Shown: positions 51,336 to 60,310 of the stretch, piece by piece | Position numbering within the stretch: position 1 is the stretch's first letter | How the letters are laid out: every line of letters begins with the position of its first letter | Assembly (NCBI GenBank): GCA_019918135.1 | Contig: WBZZ01004158.1 | Location: 95,001-159,000, forward strand | DNA: 64,000 bases | DNA from: Paulinella micropora | Lineage: Eukaryota > Cercozoa > Imbricatea > Euglyphida > Paulinellidae | Direction of reading: 5' to 3' | Notes under the pieces: model-generated | Told to the model about the DNA's origin: nothing | Databases searched by the model: none | The model's input: the letters and a program-made list of their open reading frames with translations, nothing else | Translations under genes and position numbers: made by a program

Positions 51336-51398
51336 GATGTTTATCAACAAACGTAAAATCTTGCGATTAGCAAGATAGGAGTGAAGTTGATAAATATC
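51336..51398. terminator. Nested hairpin before the surface-protein gene
   Basis: GATGTTTATCAAC (51336-51348) pairs with GTTGATAAATATC (51386-51398), one mismatch. Inside it, ATCTTGC (51358-51364) pairs with GCAAGAT (51370-51376). It begins where the previous hairpin ends. Confidence 0.55.
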
Positions 51399-51439
51399 AA
51401 TTAATTTTTGATAGTTAATTTTTTTGTTTATATATAGAG

Positions 51440-52668
51440 ATGTCTCACCAACGAAATTTGGTAGCACAAAATCCTAAAGGAGAGTTCATTAACCTAAAAG
51501 TAGGATATGATGGACACATTGATAATATGAAGACAGCCTTCGGCGAAACAACAACTGCACAATTAACACCAGTATTACAAGAAATCTTTCCATATACCAT
51601 TAATACTAGGATATGGACAAAAACAGAAACAAAATCGTCCGTGTCATTCTTGAATAATATGGCTGAATTGAAAACAACTGCTAATGCTACGGCAGATGCT
51701 GGATTAGTAAGTAAAAGGAGAATAAAATATAGAACTGGAATGGGTGTCCTTGCCCGCTTTACTGCTCTATGGACAACGGATGATACAAAAGATTACTATT
51801 CATTTATTGGAATAGGAAATGACCTTAACGATGGATTTTATTTTTACAAAAATCAAGCAGAATGAATATCGCGCATATTAAAGGAGGTGTTGCAGTTTAT
51901 ATTGACCAAGAAGACTGGGACGACCCTTGCGATGGAACTTCTGCTATGCCTGACTTAGACTGGAGTAAAGGAAATGTATTTCAAATTCAATTTCAGTATC
52001 TCGGGTTTGGTGCTATTAAGTTTTCAATTGAAAATCCAGAGACTGGTGAATTTCAATTAGTTCATATGATTGACTATGCGAATGCTAATACTGGTGTAAG
52101 CCTGCGAAATACAACATTACCTTTTACGGCAGTAATGAGAAATGATGCGGCGGTTGGAATACAAATTCTTAAAACGGGGAGTGCCAGTTTATTCATTGAA
52201 GGAACGAATACGATAAACACAAGTATAACAAACGAAGTGGAAGGAAGTAAAGCAGCAAACACCACTGAAAGTCCTATTATTAGTATAAGAAACAAAGCGG
52301 TATTTGATGCGGGAGGTGCTAATTTAGCAAATTATTCAAATGTTTATCACACTTTGATAAGTATTACAAATGAAGATACTAAGTCAAATGTTGTCAGAAT
52401 GGTATTAAATGGAACACTAACTGGAGCAGGTTTTGCGGATGTTGATTCTAAGTATTCAATTGTAGATACTGACACAAAGGCGAGTGCTATTGCAAACGGA
52501 ACAACAATTTTTAAACTATATGTAAATTCTCAATCAACTCAACAAATCAATCTTAGAAACTATGATATATACCTATCACCGAGTGATGTATTGACTTTTA
52601 CACAGAAGTCTGTCTCTGCTGGCGGAGGAGGAAATATCAATATTATTGCTAACTTCATAGAAGACTAA
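51440..52668 (+). pseudogene. Virion surface-type protein, fossil
   Basis: Rightward gene of about 410 residues starting MSHQRNLVAQNPKGEF. RTGMGVLARFTALWTT, then FQIQFQYLGFGAIKFSIENPETGEFQLVHMIDYAN, match a protein type found repeatedly beside capsid genes in Polinton-like viruses and some large algal viruses, from memory. The second half is beta-rich and Asn/Thr-rich with a Gly-rich end (SAGGGGNINIIANF), as in virion decoration or receptor-binding proteins. It follows the major capsid gene on the same strand. About one break. Confidence 0.6.
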
Positions 52669-52670
52669 TA

Positions 52671-52735
52671 GATATTACATCGTTTAAAAGTGAAGTAAAT
52701 AATAAAAAAAAATAAACGGGAGGCGATGTAATATC
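52671..52735. terminator. Hairpin between convergent genes
   Basis: GATATTACATCG (52671-52682) pairs perfectly with CGATGTAATATC (52724-52735). It fills the gap between the surface-protein gene (ends 52668) and the leftward gene ending at 52738, so it could end transcription from both sides. Confidence 0.7.
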
Positions 52736-52737
52736 AA

Positions 52738-53187
52738 TTATAAATATTTTTTTACCGCATCTTTGTTATTAAAATAAGGTTGTTGAATTAAATATTCAAG
52801 GTATGGTTTATCAATTTTAGCAACATCTTCAATTTTTATTTTTTTATACTTACCATATTGAAGAAAAACATCGGTTTCACTTTGTGCTATTTCTTCGCCG
52901 ACATTCATTTTAATCTCTGTAATTCCAGTTTCTTTCAAAGTCTCCTTAAAAGGTGTGCTCTGCTCTTCGTCCAACACGTTTTCTAAACTATCTCCGACGT
53001 GTCGGAGATTATTTACGACTTTCACATTATCATCTATGTTGGAAATCCCAACATTGGGTTTATATTGCTCATAGAAAGAAACAATGTCGGGTTTAGTCCA
53101 TTTAATAGTGGGTTTCTTAACTTCGCTGTCAATGTTCCATTTTTCAATTTCATTCAAGTAGTCCTGCTTGGTGCTCAGGTCGGTCAT
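52738..53187 (-). CDS. ExoX-C-like domain protein, longer paralogue
   Basis: Leftward frame of 149 residues (MTDLSTKQDYLNEIEKW). The N-terminal half is unique and carries palindrome 7 as NLRHVGD at residues 60-66. The C-terminal half, FLQYGKYKKIKIEDVAKIDKPYLEYLIQQPYF, matches the short domain with a conserved fGKyKG and P.YL.Wl found at the C-terminus of exonuclease-X-like and related proteins. It shares this with the neighbour at 53216-53503, so the two are paralogues by duplication. The likely role is DNA metabolism beside PolB; the exact function is unknown. Confidence 0.65.
   Translation of the reverse strand: MTDLSTKQDYLNEIEKWNIDSEVKKPTIKWTKPDIVSFYEQYKPNVGISNIDDNVKVVNNLRHVGDSLENVLDEEQSTPFKETLKETGITEIKMNVGEEIAQSETDVFLQYGKYKKIKIEDVAKIDKPYLEYLIQQPYFNNKDAVKKYL
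52990..53009. repeat. 20-bp palindrome 7 (coding)
   Basis: ATCTCCGAC-GT-GTCGGAGAT, identical to palindrome 1, in the gene 52738-53187, read as NLRHVGD on the coding (-) strand. Confidence 0.9.
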
Positions 53188-53215
53188 TGGTATATATACT
53201 ACAAAATAATTTTTA

Positions 53216-53503
53216 TTAAATGTATTTTTTTACTTCACTTTTAATGTCGGTAAATTTCTCAAACCAAGGCTGTTTCATAACCCATTCAAGGTATGGCTTA
53301 TCAATAACCGCTATATCTTGAATTTTCTTACCTTTATACTTACCAAATGGAAAAGTATCCTTTGGCTTGCCAGCCCGTGCCTTTTCAATCATTTGGATTT
53401 CGTCAGTAATTATCTTTTTAACATCGGTAAGAGAAAATGTTTCATTTTTATTTTCAATAGAGAGTTTTTCAAACTTCTCGCATAGTCTTGTGAGGGCGGA
53501 CAT
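53216..53503 (-). CDS. ExoX-C-like domain protein, short paralogue
   Basis: Leftward frame of 95 residues (MSALTRLCEKFEKLSIE). A helical N-terminus of about 45 residues precedes FPFGKYKGKKIQDIAVIDKPYLEWVMKQPWF, the fGKyKG...P.YLeWv pattern of the ExoX C-terminal-type domain. It keeps the pattern better than its neighbour at 52738-53187 and has no palindrome, so it may be nearer the ancestral form. It lies between that gene and PolB, all leftward, forming a replication-side cluster. Confidence 0.65.
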   Translation of the reverse strand: MSALTRLCEKFEKLSIENKNETFSLTDVKKIITDEIQMIEKARAGKPKDTFPFGKYKGKKIQDIAVIDKPYLEWVMKQPWFEKFTDIKSEVKKYI

Positions 53504-53581
53504 TGCTATATATAGACTGGTAAAAAATTTATTGAAAAAAATTAATTATTTAATTGATATTTTAGAATTGCTCTCTCGTTT

Positions 53582-56500
53582 CTAATGTCTTTGGTATCCG
53601 TAAGGAATACTATCATTTTCATTGATAAACTCCCGACCTTGCCATTTATTATCATTAACTTTCTTTTTTATGTTTGTAGTATGAACTATGCTAAAATGGT
53701 TAATGTTTTGCTGTTTGCTATTTCGTGATAAATGAATTTTCTTCATTTGAAAATCTCTAACATTTTCAATGCTTTCGCCTAAATCCATCTTTTCATATAC
53801 TTCTGGATTTAACCCCTTTGAATTCAACCCCTTACCTCTAAGGTGGTAGTATCTCTTTTTTACTCCATCGTTTTCGTAGCATTCAATTATATGAACTCCT
53901 TTGTCTTTATGCTTTAAGTCATTCTTAGTAAGGTAAGGGAGAAATGCTTCATTTGTTGTAAATTCTAACATATACAATTTAGGAGCAATCCATATTCCTC
54001 TTATTATCTTACAGCAATCTCCTTTGTCATCCGTTATTCCTCCGAGAGATTTATCACCAAGCCTTTTGATTAGTTTGGCGAACCTAACATGCAACACTAG
54101 ACTATCAGTATCGGTGTAATAGAAATCAGCCTCTATGTCTTTATTTGGATTAGCCTCTTTTATGTAGTTATACATAATTCGCCTGCTATATGCTAGAATG
54201 AAAGCCCCGTAATGAGAAGGCTTTGTAATACTCTCTTCAATTATTACTTCATTTCTAGGTATTCCAGATACGTGCCATAGTTTGTTTCCGTCTTTATCTT
54301 TGAATTCAACCACATCAGATATATAGTTTTTCGTCCAAAATTTCCAATACTCCTCATTTGATTTAATATATTCTGCTTCTGTTGGGATAGGTCGTTGTAT
54401 CATCTTTCCGTATAACGAATTCATAAATAGTTTGGCTAGTAAATATTGCGGTGTGCCTTTTTCGCTATTTTCTTTAGCCTTAAACATTTCCAGTATGTAT
54501 TCTTTGAAAACTGGTTCGGCCTCCTCTGTATAGTAGCCTTTATGAATTGTTATATCGTAGCCTTCCTTAATCATATCTTCAATATCAACACTTGTGAGCC
54601 ATTGGTCTTTCATATCCGCTAAATTCCACTTTAATGAGCCCATTTTATTTCTCTGTCCTATTCTTGAATGTAATATGTCTTTTGGTGAGATATAATCAAC
54701 ATTGTAAATACCGATTGGAAGATTATTATAATCAAATGGTGCGATAGCCTGTTTAATTTCTCCAACCATAAATAAATTAAGCATCGCTGTTGGGTATAAA
54801 GATACGACATCCGCATCAACTAAATAATCGGTTAATTCGTCAAATGTGATTTTTCCAGCTAAGTAGTCCTTGTATTGTTTTGAAATAAATCTTTTTTTGC
54901 TTGGATATGTTCTCGCTCCGATAACCGCTTTTCTAAATGACTTTTCTTGTTCAATAGTTGGAAGCCTTACATCGTGCTTACCATCAATCATTTTCTTCCA
55001 GATATTGAAAGCAAGGCTTGAAGTTGAAATGTATGAAGTTAAATTCACTGAGTGTTTTTCAAATATCTCTGTGTTTATTTTGTCATATAACTCTTTTAAC
55101 CCCATAACATCACACTTCAAATATTCAAGACACTTATTTCTTAATTCTTCGCTCATTTTTTCCCATTCTGTGGCTTTGTCGTGGTCAAAATCTCCTTTAA
55201 GAGTTTTACATTTCATATTTTCTAAGTTTTCTTTTAGAGTTCCCTGAGTATGCTTACACATATCCCACATTTTAATATTTTCAAATTGTAAAGAGATTAT
55301 TGAGCCGTTATTAATCATATGTGATTTTGGTTTAATGCCTCTTCTTATTAATTCCTGTTTAATGAAGTAGTGGTCAAAGTTCGCTCCATTAAATCCATTC
55401 ACATATAAAATCGGCGGTTCTTCATCTTTGTTTCTTTTCTTTCTTACTCCTGCTACTTTCTTGACTGGATTATGAATATCTGGTTGTTTGTTTGCCAATT
55501 CTACTGCTAACTTCTTTCCTCTCTCTAGAAGTGTATCAAGAAATTTAGAAATACTATCTTTACCAGCAAAGTATTTAAATCCTTCCGTCCCTTGAGTATA
55601 TCCGACTATATAGCAGTCGTGAATATCAAAGCCTTCAGCAAGTGTGTTATTTCTAAAAGTTTCAAGGTCGTAATGAACGAGTTCGTCTTTATTATTATAT
55701 TTTTCTTTATGTTCCTTCGTTATTAAATGTCTCTTTCCATTCTTTAAAATTTCTCTATTCACATAATTTATGATTTTTGGATTACAAGTTTGCTTTTTGA
55801 TGTATTTCTTTAAACATTGTTCGCATTTTTGATTATATCTTTTAGTTAATCCAAAATAGTGGTTATTCTCTAAGTAAATCATAATGTCCGCTTCTTCTCC
55901 GATGTTGTTTGTGCTTATTGTTTCTCTTGTTAAGGCGTTTGTTATTTCATATGTCTTTCCTTCTTTTACCAAAGTATTAAGGATTTTTACGGCGGTAGAG
56001 AATGGTATGGGGCAATCATTAGAAAGATTGAATTTCTCTCTAATATCATTACATCTTTTTCTGTTAATAAGTGGCATATTAAGAAGGTCTTTACAGGGAA
56101 AGAATAAACAATTATTATTCTTACTAGCGGGAGATATCAATATGTTTTCATCAGATATTGTTTTTTTACATTTGTTTTTTCCTTCATAACAACCGCCTCC
56201 GTTTTCTTGAACTACTACTACCTTAGCATATTCAATAATTCGGTTATAACCTAATCCAGATGCTTCAATATTGCTTATGTTAAACTCATTCAACATTTCA
56301 ATAAAATCGTCATAGTTTTTTATTTGGAAAGAATTAAATGTTTTCTTTTTATAATATCTATTTAATTCTTCGTGGTCTGTTATGTATGTTATAGTGATAT
56401 GAACATCCGCATTTCCTGTCATACCATTTCTTTTCGCATCCAATAGTATAGGAATTAGAACCTCTCGCTCTAATGCATCAGTATCATAAAAGTTTATGTC

Positions 56501-56674
56501 TAATCCTTGCTTCTCGTATGTAAGAGAGTTTAATCTATTGTCTCGCCTAGATTTTAACTCTACTACTTTAAATTCCATTTTGTTTTCTCTGGTTTCTGTT
56601 TTCCTCAAATTCGCCCTTACTTTCGCTAGTTCTACATTTTCCTTCGTCGGTCTTGGCGGTAATGGTGGTGGCAT
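53582..56674 (-). CDS. Protein-primed family B DNA polymerase
   Basis: Leftward frame of 1030 residues, whole. Exonuclease motifs: HYDLETF (334-340), NGANFDHYF (429-437) and LKCDVMGLKELY (about 519-530). Polymerase motifs: A DVVSLYPTAM (622-631), B LAKLFMNSLYGKM (746-758) and C YYTDTDSLV (852-860). This is the pPolB of Polintons and related viruses, which starts synthesis from a terminal protein rather than an RNA primer. The N-terminal 330 residues include Cys pairs (CEQCLKKYIKKQTC) that could bind zinc. The length is typical for Polinton PolB. Its integrity argues that the element entered recently. Confidence 0.95.
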   Translation of the reverse strand: MPPPLPPRPTKENVELAKVRANLRKTETRENKMEFKVVELKSRRDNRLNSLTYEKQGLDINFYDTDALEREVLIPILLDAKRNGMTGNADVHITITYITDHEELNRYYKKKTFNSFQIKNYDDFIEMLNEFNISNIEASGLGYNRIIEYAKVVVVQENGGGCYEGKNKCKKTISDENILISPASKNNNCLFFPCKDLLNMPLINRKRCNDIREKFNLSNDCPIPFSTAVKILNTLVKEGKTYEITNALTRETISTNNIGEEADIMIYLENNHYFGLTKRYNQKCEQCLKKYIKKQTCNPKIINYVNREILKNGKRHLITKEHKEKYNNKDELVHYDLETFRNNTLAEGFDIHDCYIVGYTQGTEGFKYFAGKDSISKFLDTLLERGKKLAVELANKQPDIHNPVKKVAGVRKKRNKDEEPPILYVNGFNGANFDHYFIKQELIRRGIKPKSHMINNGSIISLQFENIKMWDMCKHTQGTLKENLENMKCKTLKGDFDHDKATEWEKMSEELRNKCLEYLKCDVMGLKELYDKINTEIFEKHSVNLTSYISTSSLAFNIWKKMIDGKHDVRLPTIEQEKSFRKAVIGARTYPSKKRFISKQYKDYLAGKITFDELTDYLVDADVVSLYPTAMLNLFMVGEIKQAIAPFDYNNLPIGIYNVDYISPKDILHSRIGQRNKMGSLKWNLADMKDQWLTSVDIEDMIKEGYDITIHKGYYTEEAEPVFKEYILEMFKAKENSEKGTPQYLLAKLFMNSLYGKMIQRPIPTEAEYIKSNEEYWKFWTKNYISDVVEFKDKDGNKLWHVSGIPRNEVIIEESITKPSHYGAFILAYSRRIMYNYIKEANPNKDIEADFYYTDTDSLVLHVRFAKLIKRLGDKSLGGITDDKGDCCKIIRGIWIAPKLYMLEFTTNEAFLPYLTKNDLKHKDKGVHIIECYENDGVKKRYYHLRGKGLNSKGLNPEVYEKMDLGESIENVRDFQMKKIHLSRNSKQQNINHFSIVHTTNIKKKVNDNKWQGREFINENDSIPYGYQRH

Positions 56675-56820
56675 TACTTTTATATTAGGGTGGATATAAA
56701 AATATTGAAATAAATTAAATTGTTTTACCTTTTATATATATATATATATAAATTGTCTTACCTTTAATATGAAATTCATAATTTTTAGAAAAAAAATACT
56801 TTTTGTTTTTCGTTTTTGTT
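56675..56820. other. AT-rich promoter side of PolB
   Basis: Contains an ATATATATATAT tract around 56737-56751, a likely TATA-type region upstream of the leftward PolB gene. No gene is seen. Confidence 0.4.
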
Positions 56821-56997
56821 TTACTCTCCTCTCGCCTTCATTTCTTCGTATTCCTTAAGTTTTCTATTTCGTTCTTTTAATTGCTCCTTCCTCTTTTGAT
56901 TAATTTCGTCCTTATTTCTCTTGTAATATGCTAGAGCCTTTTCGGAGTTAGCTTTTCGTTTGTCCTCAGGTGTGAGATATTTCTTGTGTCTCCCCAT
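56821..56997 (-). CDS. Small basic MGRHKKY-type protein
   Basis: Leftward frame of 58 residues, ATG at 56997 and TAA at 56821-56823: MGRHKKYLTPEDKRKANSEK, then a Lys/Arg/Glu-rich helix ending in EEMKARGE. Short proteins beginning MGR.kkY with a basic helix of this kind are frequent in algal viruses and Polinton-like viruses (from memory) and probably bind DNA. An ATATATATA tract (57001-57009) precedes the start, a likely promoter. Confidence 0.6.
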   Translation of the reverse strand: MGRHKKYLTPEDKRKANSEKALAYYKRNKDEINQKRKEQLKERNRKLKEYEEMKARGE

Positions 56998-57041
56998 CTC
57001 TATATATATATAAGTAATAATATTTATTTCTTTAAATGGTT

Positions 57042-57314
57042 TTACATTTTATTATTTAATACAATCATCACCCTTAATTTAAGTTGCGCGATTGCTTCTT
57101 CGCAAATTTGCCATTTGTGAATATTCAACATCGTTGGAGCCTCTAATGCCTTGTTTCTCTGTTCTTCCCAAAACTTAAAGGCTTTGCTATATCGCTGAAG
57201 TGTTTCTCTTCTAGTGTATTTCTTAATCCTTCTATCATGAGCTAGTGCTTCTGGAAAATGTAAGTTGTATAGTTCTTTCAATTCCTTGTCCGCTTGTATC
57301 ATTATAGAAGACAT
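57042..57314 (-). CDS. Unknown helical small protein
   Basis: Leftward frame of 90 residues (MSSIMIQADKELKELY). It is helix-rich and basic, with RRIKKYTRRETLQRYSKAFKFW in the middle. No motif I can name. An AT-rich, repeated promoter-like sequence (TATTTCTTTAAATGGTTTTAC) lies both before its start (about 57330-57350) and before the next gene (about 57029-57049), which supports it as a transcribed unit. Confidence 0.55.
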   Translation of the reverse strand: MSSIMIQADKELKELYNLHFPEALAHDRRIKKYTRRETLQRYSKAFKFWEEQRNKALEAPTMLNIHKWQICEEAIAQLKLRVMIVLNNKM

Positions 57315-57386
57315 ATTATATAAGTAATAATATTTATTTCTTTAAATGGTTTTACATTTTTATTTTTATAACATTATTATAACAAA

Positions 57387-57626
57387 TCACGAGTGATTTT
57401 TATAATATCTTTCCAAGTCGTCGTTTCTACGAATTATACGAATAACTTTATGCCCACCTATCATAACTTCTTCTTTCTCTGCGAAGTGGTCTCTATGAAA
57501 GTCTGATTTTTCGTGTTGATATTTTCCTTATATCCCTATTACCTTACCGCATACACAGGTATATTTCTGTTTTCTTCTTTCCTTTACATATTCCGCTCTC
57601 TTCTGTTTGCTGTTAATCTCAAACAT
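57387..57626 (-). pseudogene. Small zinc-knuckle-like gene, fossil
   Basis: Leftward coding remnant starting at an ATG inside palindrome 8 (MFEINSKQKRAEYVKERR), with a CxCG pair (YTCVCGKVI) and, further on, basic and acidic residues with several His. Small proteins with a CxCG knuckle and a basic N-terminus are common in such elements. It is broken, about one break. Its start overlaps the end of the neighbour at 57619-57764. Confidence 0.4.
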
Positions 57627-57635
57627 GTTTGAAAT
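57616..57635. repeat. 20-bp palindrome 8
   Basis: ATCTCAAAC-AT-GTTTGAAAT, one mismatch between arms. It contains the start codon of the leftward gene 57387-57626 and the end of the zinc-finger frame. Confidence 0.85.
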
Positions 57636-57764
57636 CTCCAACGTGTTGGAGATATATACAAAAGAGAAAATTTTCTTTTACAATATGTTTTCCGTCGGTG
57701 CTCGTGCGGTGTGTTTTTTTATGTCTTGATAAGTTCGCTCTTGAAACCTCCGCACCGCATTCAC
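57619..57764 (-). CDS. Small C2H2 zinc-finger frame (partial)
   Basis: Leftward open frame with CECGAEVSRANLSRHKKTH, a C-x-C-x12-H-x3-H zinc finger, then a short tail that reads through palindrome 9 as YLQHVGD and ends inside palindrome 8. No ATG is evident upstream in this frame, so the start is uncertain and the gene may be incomplete. It probably binds DNA. Confidence 0.4.
57634..57653. repeat. 20-bp palindrome 9 (coding)
   Basis: ATCTCCAAC-GT-GTTGGAGAT, perfect arms, abutting palindrome 8, read as YLQHVGD in the leftward zinc-finger frame. Confidence 0.88.
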
Positions 57765-57984
57765 ATTATTTCTGTTGCTTTTTTGTTCCTTTGCTCTCTA
57801 TTGATTTGGAAAATTTGATTTCGTTATTTTGCTGTTTTGTTGCTTCGTATTGAAAGTTCAAACTAGCAATAGGAGAGCCAATCCTTTTTTAAATAGCCAT
57901 TTTGAGGGTACGAAAAAATAGTATTAAAAAAAGGATATTATACTACTAATGAGCTAAATTTATGTATATAAATATAAAGATAAG

Positions 57985-58450
57985 TGTCCTATAGTGGTAC
58001 CTATAGTAGTTATTTTTGAAACTTTCCCCAGTCTGTAGTAGTAAAAATAAAAGCGCTGTGGGACGGGCTATCCCCTTGTGTGTTCATTCTAATACGTTAT
58101 TTCTATGTTTGCTATAGATGTGCGATCACCTATCATATTATCATAACACCTCAGGTGTCATGGAATGACCAGTGGGGTGGTTGAATATTTCCTCGAAACC
58201 TATTAACTGGATTTTTTCACGCGAAAACCCAGATAACACCTCAAATAACACCCCAAACGAGAATATGACAGGGGATCGCCCGTCTATAGCTAGTACTACA
58301 GTCTTATTACTACAGAAATATAAAATATATTAGAAAAAACAAACTATGTGATCACACTCACACGTCCCAAAGAGTTTTTATTTTTACCACTACAGATTAA
58401 GGTAAAGTTTTAATTTTTTTTCTTTTTCTATAGAAAACCGGGCGGCCCGA
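57985..58450. repeat. Foldback element (MITE-like)
   Basis: TCTGTAGTAGTAAAAATAAA (from about 58031) matches, inverted, TTTATTTTTACCACTACAGA (ending about 58399). The inverted similarity continues inward (CTATAGATGTGCGATCACC with the complement of the 58270-58300 region) and outward (AAACTTT, CTATAG), so imperfect arms of 120-170 bp flank a short centre rich in ACACC/GGTGT. There is no coding capacity. It may be a non-autonomous DNA transposon or foldback, just outside or at the right end of the Polinton-family element. Confidence 0.6.
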
Positions 58451-58555
58451 TTCTTCTAAGTGGAATTCATACCGAAAAAAGGTTGCGTTTCCGCAGAAAA
58501 AACAGGCCGGCCCGTCTTAAATGGTTCTTCCCGTGATCTTTTAGGCCGGCCCGCC
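58438..58555 (+). repeat. Three spaced GGCCGGCCCG-type motifs
   Basis: GGGCGGCCCG (about 58440), AGGCCGGCCCG (about 58505) and AGGCCGGCCCG (about 58542) stand out in AT-rich DNA, each followed by a similar TTCTTC/CTAAAAAAGTGG-like stretch. They may be degenerate tandem units. No gene is seen between 57765 and 58850. Confidence 0.45.
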
Positions 58556-58849
58556 GCTAAAAAAGTGGCTAGGTTTCCGTGAAGTGATGACGGATACGAT
58601 ATATTTAGAAATAACACCCCTTGCTATGTTTACACTAGAACGTGGAAATGTCTAGAATGTAAACGTAGCCGGTCTAGTAAAGACTCGTTTAAACCTCAGT
58701 TTGAAATTTGTAGTTCGTGAGTCATTCCGTCCTGCTTCTGGTCTGTCTTTGGATTCTAGTTTCCGTAAAGGGCTCCGCAAACGGTTTTCCAGGTACCGAG
58801 GCCTAATAAACAACCGATGTGCACTTTGTTGATTTGAGTTTCCGAAAAA

Positions 58850-59163
58850 CGCATACATATAATCACATACATCACATTCACATACATACGTAGATACATT
58901 ACATACACATACATACATCCATACATATGTACATACATACATACATACATATGTATGTACAATGTACATACATATGTATGTACATACATACATACATATG
59001 TATGTACATACATACATACATACATGCATACAAACACATACATACAAATACATACATGCATACATACAAGTCATACATACATACATACATACATACATAC
59101 ATTCATACATACATACATCATACATACATACATACATACCAACATACATACATATGACATACA

Positions 59164-59194
<31 letters not shown>

Positions 59195-59437
59195 GTACAT
59201 ACATACATGCATACATACATACATACATATATACATACATACATACAAAGTACATACATACATACATACATATGTACATACATACATACATACATACATA
59301 TGTACATACATGCATGCATGCATACGTACTTACATACGTACGTACATACGTACGTACATACGTACGTACATACATACATACATACATGCATACATTACAT
59401 ACATTACATACATACATACATACATAACATACATACA

Positions 59438-59468
<31 letters not shown>

Positions 59469-60310
59469 ACATACATACGTAACATACATACATACATACA
59501 TACATGCATACATTACATACATACATACATACATACATAAATACATACATACATACATAACATACATAACATACATACATACATACATACATACATAACA
59601 TACATACATAACATACATACATAACATACATACATAACATACATACATAACATACATACTAACATACATACATACATACATACGTAACATACATACATGT
59701 GTATGTATGTACAATACCAAGATTTCAATCTGAAGGGTTCTTGAGCTATCCTGTGAACCACAAGTACACAAGTCATGTAAATACCTACATACCTACATAT
59801 ATACATACATACATTACATACATACATACATACATACAGAATGTACATACATACATACATACATACGTACATACATACATACATACATACACATTTACAT
59901 ACATACATACATACATACATACCGTACATACATACATACACATGGATACACGCATACACGCATACATACATACATACATACATACCCATACATACCCATA
60001 CATACATACATACATACATACATACATACCCATACACATACATACATACATACATACATACATACACATACATACATACATACATACATACACACACGCA
60101 CGCATACATCCATCCATCCATACATACCTCATACATACCTACATACATTCATGCTTACACACCTACATTCCTACCTACTACCTACCTACTACCTACCTAC
60201 CTACCTACCTACCTACCTACCTACATACCTACATACCTACATACATACATACATACATAAATAAATACATACATGCATACATACATGCATACATTTATAC
60301 ATACGTACAC
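58850..60310 (+). repeat. Long (TACA)n microsatellite
   Basis: About 1.45 kb of TACA/CATA repeats with scattered interruptions, including TACG, TATG and, near 60170-60240, CTAC units. A short unique patch (about 59700-59780) interrupts it. The long open frames here on both strands (poly Tyr-Ile-His-Thr or Met-Tyr-Val-Cys) are repeat artefacts. Confidence 0.97.

Larger units (their letters stand above)
37786..57900. mobile_element. Polinton-family element (Polinton-like virus), nearly complete
   Basis: About 20 kb of AT-rich DNA with the classic Polinton set: DDE integrase, protein-primed PolB, packaging ATPase, adenain-like protease, minor and major capsid proteins. It also has a phage-type fibre, a surface protein and about a dozen small genes. 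The left boundary is sharp (37785/37786). The right boundary is estimated from composition and gene content, and I could not find terminal inverted repeats. Most genes look whole; I count roughly five breaks in all, so it is a fairly young fossil, or an element close to whole. Nine 20-bp palindromes and several gene-end hairpins are scattered through it. Confidence 0.85.

Noticed and set aside
53020-53070. Further palindrome of the 20-bp family (CCAACAT/ATGTTGG)
   Set aside because: It has a different arm sequence and a 5-base loop, and does not fit the ATCTC...GAGAT pattern.
37786-57900. Terminal inverted repeats of the Polinton-family element
   Set aside because: I compared the first few hundred bases with the region 57.5-58.6 kb by eye and found only a match of about 10 bases around GGAGAGCC, which is likely chance.
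58631-58672. Small gene around GTTTACACTAGA/TCTAGAATGTAAAC
   Set aside because: It is an imperfect hairpin with no open frame of note and no promoter or terminator context.
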